The position numbers were made by a program, and so were the translations under genes. Of a stretch of DNA of 64,000 nucleotides, positions 59,773 through 64,000 are shown piece after piece. Source of the DNA: Ulota crispa (lineage: Eukaryota; Streptophyta; Bryopsida; Orthotrichales; Orthotrichaceae); assembly GCA_963920765.1 (NCBI GenBank), contig OY987247.1, forward strand, positions 16,340,471 to 16,404,470, read 5' to 3'. Numbering within the stretch: position 1 is the first letter of the stretch; every line of letters begins with the position of its first letter. The notes under the pieces are model-generated. The model did not search any database and was not told where the DNA came from. It worked only from the letters and a program-made list of their open reading frames with translations.

Positions 59773-60416
59773 CCCCTAAAGGACCCTAGAATTTCCAGAG
59801 CTTCTAGGAATTTGCTCTAATTTGAACAAAAAGCCAACATTTTGATAAGTTGTATCAATTCATTTTTAAATGTAACCATATAAAATCAAACTAGACATGT
59901 TAGAGATCACATTAGAAAAGAAAACACAACAATATCTCTTATGGATTGAAAGATTATAATGATTGATCATGAGGGTGTTAAATTTGTGAAAGTGACTTGG
60001 AGTCTTTCAATATTCTTTTTGCATGTCAAATTTAAAAACTTTGTCAACAAAAAGAAACAGGATTAAAGAGCTTAACATGCATAGCCCCAATCAATTTATG
60101 ACTTCTCAAAATCTACTCTACAATGTTTTTAAATGAATTTCTAATATAATTTTTTCTCAAAGATCTAGTGTATTTGAGGCTCATTCCCAAGAGCCCTCAA
60201 CACTACATAAAGTCAAGATTGCAATGGACACTTGTGCACAAAATCTTGAATAGAAAAATCATGATCAATCATTTGCAAAATCAAATTGTTAAAATAAAAA
60301 CTAGAGTTTAAATGAAAATTTTAAAAATAAACTATTAAAAATAGTAATTTGGTAAGGTTTTATTTAACTTTGAAAATTGGTTGAGGACACGTTCTCTCCT
60401 CAAGGTCCTTTAGGGA
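59773..60416. mobile_element. TTAA-flanked MITE, family A (644 bp)
   Basis: TTAA lies at 59769-59772 and 60417-60420. Ends are CCCCTAAAGGACCCTAG and TCCCTAAAGGACCTTGAG. Same length and orientation as 11757-12400. Confidence 0.87.
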
Positions 60417-60420
60417 TTAA

Positions 60421-61132
60421 CCCCTAAAAGCTCACTTCTCCCTTGGGCAGCTCACCACAAGTGGAATTATTATCTTTTTTTTTGAAATTTTCATACATGA
60501 TGTGCCTAGGAAGGTCCAACAATTTTCATAACTTTTGACAACATGGTTGAAAAGTTATTGCATGATGTGTTGTTTTTTTTGAACTCTAGGCATCCTAGGC
60601 AGTTCAAAAGACTTTTATAGTAATTCCATTTTTTTGGATTTTTTTTTTGAAATTGGTTCTTTAGACTTATCTGTATGTGGGAAGTTTTAGATCATTTGAT
60701 TTTAATTAATGAGATGAAACTCATGAGAAGTTTTAGTTTTAGGGTAGGAATGGTTTTGAGAGACTCCATACCTACCCACAAACTAAAACTTTTCAAAGTT
60801 TTTGATTCATTAATCAAAATTGAATGATTCAAAAGCTTCCCACATACATGTAAGTCTAAAGAACCAACTCCAAAAAAAAATTTAAAAATGTGAGTTTTAA
60901 AAACACTTTTTAGCTACCTAAATTGCACAAAGTTTAATAAAAAACAAAATATCATGCAATAACTTTTGAACCATGTTGCCAAAAGTTATGAACATTGTTG
61001 GACCTTAAAACTACTCCTTGGACACATCATGTGTGAAAATTTCAAAGAAAAAAAGATGAAACATCCACTTGTAGTGAGCTGCCCAAAACTGCTATGTTGC
61101 AAAAAAAAAGACAGTGCTTGGGCCTTTAGGGG
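60421..61132. mobile_element. Full-length foldback TTAA element (712 bp)
   Basis: TTAA lies at 60417-60420 and 61133-61136. Ends are CCCCTAAAAGCTCAC and CCCCTAAAGGCCCAAGC. Almost the whole element is one inverted repeat with ~350 bp arms meeting near 60770 (GGGTAGGAATGG / CCATACCTACCC). Arm sequence such as GGTTCTTTAGACTTA and GTATGTGGGAAG is the 3' half of family B. Confidence 0.85.
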
Positions 61133-61367
61133 TTAAAGTACTATGTTACTTTATAACTTGAACTAGTGCTTGAGGAGAAATTTGAACTTCTCCGACTAAA
61201 CTCTAACATTTTCCATTTTAAACAGGTTTTTAGCAAGTATGCATTGGTTATTCATATAAATCTCTTATGTTAGTATTCAAAAAAATAATTGTAATGAAAT
61301 ATTGAGAATTTTGGCTGATTATATATCCATTTGTTTAAATTTTCACCTAAATTTTTGCAATTTTACC

Positions 61368-61940
61368 TACACTAATTAGTACATTTAGGTTGCCTTACCT
61401 TGGAAAGTTGACCCATGACTCATTGTTTGGTAAGTTGGAAATGCATGCAACTCTCTAGATATTAGAATGTCACATGGTTAAACCCCTAAAGGATCAACTG
61501 TCCCCTTAGGGGACAAATGGGATTTTGGGAATGTGCTTACAACTAAACTACTTTGTATGATTTTTTGAAATTTTTAGAGAAGATGGGGAATTCAAAGATC
61601 TATGTAGGCATTTAATTTTTTCTCTGACATTTATTGAAGAAGTTAAAAATGAATTTATGGAAAAAGGTCAAGACCGGGCAACCCAACAAATTATTTAGAA
61701 ATTGCATTCAAAAAATATAAAAATATGAAATATATGGTTTTGAGACCCATTTATCCCCCAAGGGCACAATTGGTCCTTTTAGGGTTTAACCTGAATGCCG
61801 TTAGATTGTTTATCAGCACCAAACCCTTCAAGAAATTTTGATTGCATGAAAATTATTGTAATACCAATATGTATTTTTATAATGTATAATGTCAAAAAAA
61901 TTTAAAGTGGATCAACCCAAATGCAATATTTGGTGTAACT
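61368..61940. mobile_element. MITE hosting a nested TTAA element
   Basis: Left ACATTTAGGTTGCCTTACCT; right CCAAATGCAATATTTGGTGT. Same family as 33432-33764, enlarged by the insert at 61483. Confidence 0.6.
61483..61785. mobile_element. Deleted TTAA element (303 bp), family B ends
   Basis: Flanks are TTAAA and TTTAA. Ends are CCCCTAAAGGATCAACTG and CCCTAAAAGGACCAATTG. The subterminal palindrome TGTCCCCTTAGGGGACA is at the left. The middle of family B is missing. Confidence 0.75.
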
Positions 61941-61986
61941 AACAATACACTAGATGCCAATTCTACCCAAACCGTAGTTCAAACTC

Positions 61987-62420
61987 GGGGAAATTACAAA
62001 TAGGGGCATGAAAACGTAAAATATTACAAATAGGGGCACAGTTTCAAAATAATTACAAAGAGGGGCACAATTTCAAAAAAAGTTGTAATTTTTTGTTTTT
62101 TGTTTTTGGTTTAGGCATTGGTTGATTTAGATACATCACATCAAATGTTAACTAACTTCCAAAAAACTTTAAAATCTTCAAAAATTGCCATCCCCTTTAC
62201 TGAAATTTATTTATTTAGGCTTGATTTGGAGAGTCCTTTAAGTTTTCAAAAATGAGCTAACATGTAATGTGATGTGTCTAAATTAGGCAATGTCCAAACT
62301 AAACAAAATTTTAAAAAACTACAACTTTTTTTGAAATTGTGCTCCTATTTATAATTATTTTGAAACTGCGCCTTTATCTGTAATATTTTACATTTTCATG
62401 CCCCTATTTGTAATTTCCCC
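61987..62420. mobile_element. Mutator-like MITE with ~100 bp inverted repeats (434 bp)
   Basis: Exact 9 bp duplication TTCAAACTC at 61978-61986 and 62421-62429. Arms begin GGGGAAATTACAAATAGGGG and contain three AATTACAAA(T/G)AGGGGCA-like blocks. No coding capacity. Confidence 0.87.
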
Positions 62421-62429
62421 TTCAAACTC

Positions 62430-64000
62430 ACTACAGTTCAAGTGCCACCAAATCCAGAATCACAGCATGTACGACCTTTTCTGTCCCCCAGCTCTCCCAA
62501 ACATTCAAAAGCAATTTTAGTCACAGAATAGATATGCACCAGTTAAAAGTAACCAGAAATAAATAAAAACCAGTTAGTCATTAACTCTACAAAAGCTCTA
62601 TTTCTAGGTTCTGTCCCTATATGTCTGGGGCCCTAAGGTTCCAAGTGGAGCATTGTTGGGAGGATAGTGACAAGAGACTCCATGTCCTTGGTCCTTCCTA
62701 ATGGACCAATCAAATATTGAGGGGAGCATCACCGCAATCACCTTCTTGTCAATTTTGTATCTACTTTTTGAAAAAGAACAATCATGTACAAAGTTTCTTA
62801 TAGAAGACAATTTTAGTGGGATACATGAGAACTACAAGACATGGTTCGCTCAATTGTAACTCAAAAATTAGAATAGTTACGGTTTGGTGGATTGTTAGCA
62901 TGCTCAAATTTAGAACAATTAGAACTTGTTAATTGGTTGACAAAAGAGGTCCACTATTGAAGCTTAGCTTTTGTCTTTTGATATGCTCTCAATGCTTGCT
63001 AGTACTTGCTTGGGGACAAGAGTGGGATATCCAAGATTTGAGCAAACCTGTGGTTATGGATACAACTTTGACACCTGGTTTCAAAGGCGCCAAGTTGCGT
63101 GCAAGGTGCAGATCCAAAAACCTAATATGCAAAAAAACAATTGCAAGCTCCAAACTGTCATAGTGTAAAAAAATTAAACAAGTTGATTCACTATCTAGTT
63201 TCTTTAGGAATTAAAGTGTTCCATCAAGTTCCAAGAAGGGAAAAAAGAGTTCATTGTTTATACATGTAATTTTTTACTTGAAATACAAAATGCAAAGTTT
63301 AATACAAAAAAGAAAAAGAAGTCAGTCAATTTACTTACAATCTAGCTAAAGGCCGATTCTCACCTGGCTTTTGGAAGGAGCGCTTTCAGAAGATAAAATT
63401 AATTCCTGTAGCAAAGATAAATGGGTTCTTAGCTTAGGTTTATAGATTCTAGGGTCCCATAATCTCAGGATCGGTCATAAGTGCAGGCTGTTCACACTTT
63501 AGGTTTTTTTTTCCTCTAGTAAGTGCCAGCAAGGCAAATACAATGATGGCTACAAAAGGGTGTTCACATCACCTGGTAATGTCATTGCTTTTGTCCCTTT
63601 GTTGGCCGTTGCGCCTCACTTGAACTTCATCACTATGCATCCCTTCAGATTTGGCACTCCGTCTCAATTCCGCGCTTCACTTCTGAGGTTTGCTTTTGCA
63701 GTTTGCTTCTGAGCTTTGATATTGCAGTTTGTTGTTGCGCTTCACTTTGTTCCGTCTCTTCCTTGCATTCAATTCCTAAAATTGGTGTTCCTGTGTGCTG
63801 AGCTAAGTTGTTTGTGTACCTCCACAACACAATTGATGACACCGTTTTCTGTAGCGGAATGTGATCTCCTTGCAGAATTGGAGAGTTGTAGAAACCTAAA
63901 GTCAACATGACTATTCTTTGTTATGTGTGTTGTCTTCTCCTGCAAAGATCCCCAAACTAAAAACCCAAACAGAAATTGGGTTATATTAACCCATAAATGC
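62430..64000. other. Right edge, nothing assigned
   Basis: Frames at 62933 and 63645 are short. The second, on minus, has Gln/Lys-rich text and TTGCAGTTTGCTTCTGAG is locally repeated (63690-63740). A gene beginning beyond the window cannot be excluded. Confidence 0.3.

Noticed and set aside
62933-63163. Signal-peptide-like frame
   Set aside because: It begins with a non-ATG start codon, is short, and has no supporting context.

Overview
This 64 kb window is nuclear DNA of a land plant with a gene-poor, A+T-rich, DNA-transposon-rich genome. The main evidence is a seven-exon homocysteine S-methyltransferase gene with GT-AG introns, whose protein closely fits the plant HMT family. There are two further short plant-type genes near the left edge, plus Stowaway-like and Emigrant-like MITEs. 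I cannot name the species. I saw no gag-pol, LINE, rRNA or convincing tRNA sequence.

Layout. 0.2-3.7 kb: two minus-strand genes, an uncharacterised protein with MRIRK and WLDKLR motifs and a two-exon Gly/Val-rich protein. 4-15 kb: no genes, but short tandem duplications and MITEs. 15.2-20.3 kb: the HMT gene (methionine / S-methylmethionine cycle), with a duplicated promoter/5'-leader segment and a possible small divergent gene. 20.3-35 kb: MITEs, several nested, plus a cluster of a ~270 bp dispersed repeat. 35.3-44.4 kb: one 9.1 kb unit bounded by terminal inverted repeats and an exact 9 bp direct repeat. It holds two decayed protein genes (one with a SWIM-type zinc finger, one with a DGNHR-like motif), a degenerate minisatellite, and about 17 copies of a near-palindrome around CTCGGAATCCGAG. 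44.4-62.4 kb: densely packed MITEs. 62.4-64 kb: nothing I can assign.

The main discovery candidate is a set of about 19 elements of 220-1140 bp. Their interiors differ, but all begin near CCCCTAAAGG, end with its inverse, and sit between TTAA tetranucleotides. They cover roughly 11 kb (about 18% of the window). TTAA duplication with CCC termini is the pattern of the piggyBac superfamily. One copy sits in a short tandem array whose neighbouring unit preserves an empty TTAA site. No transposase for them is present. The second candidate is the 9.1 kb Mutator-like unit. All assignments were made by eye; no database search or folding program was run.
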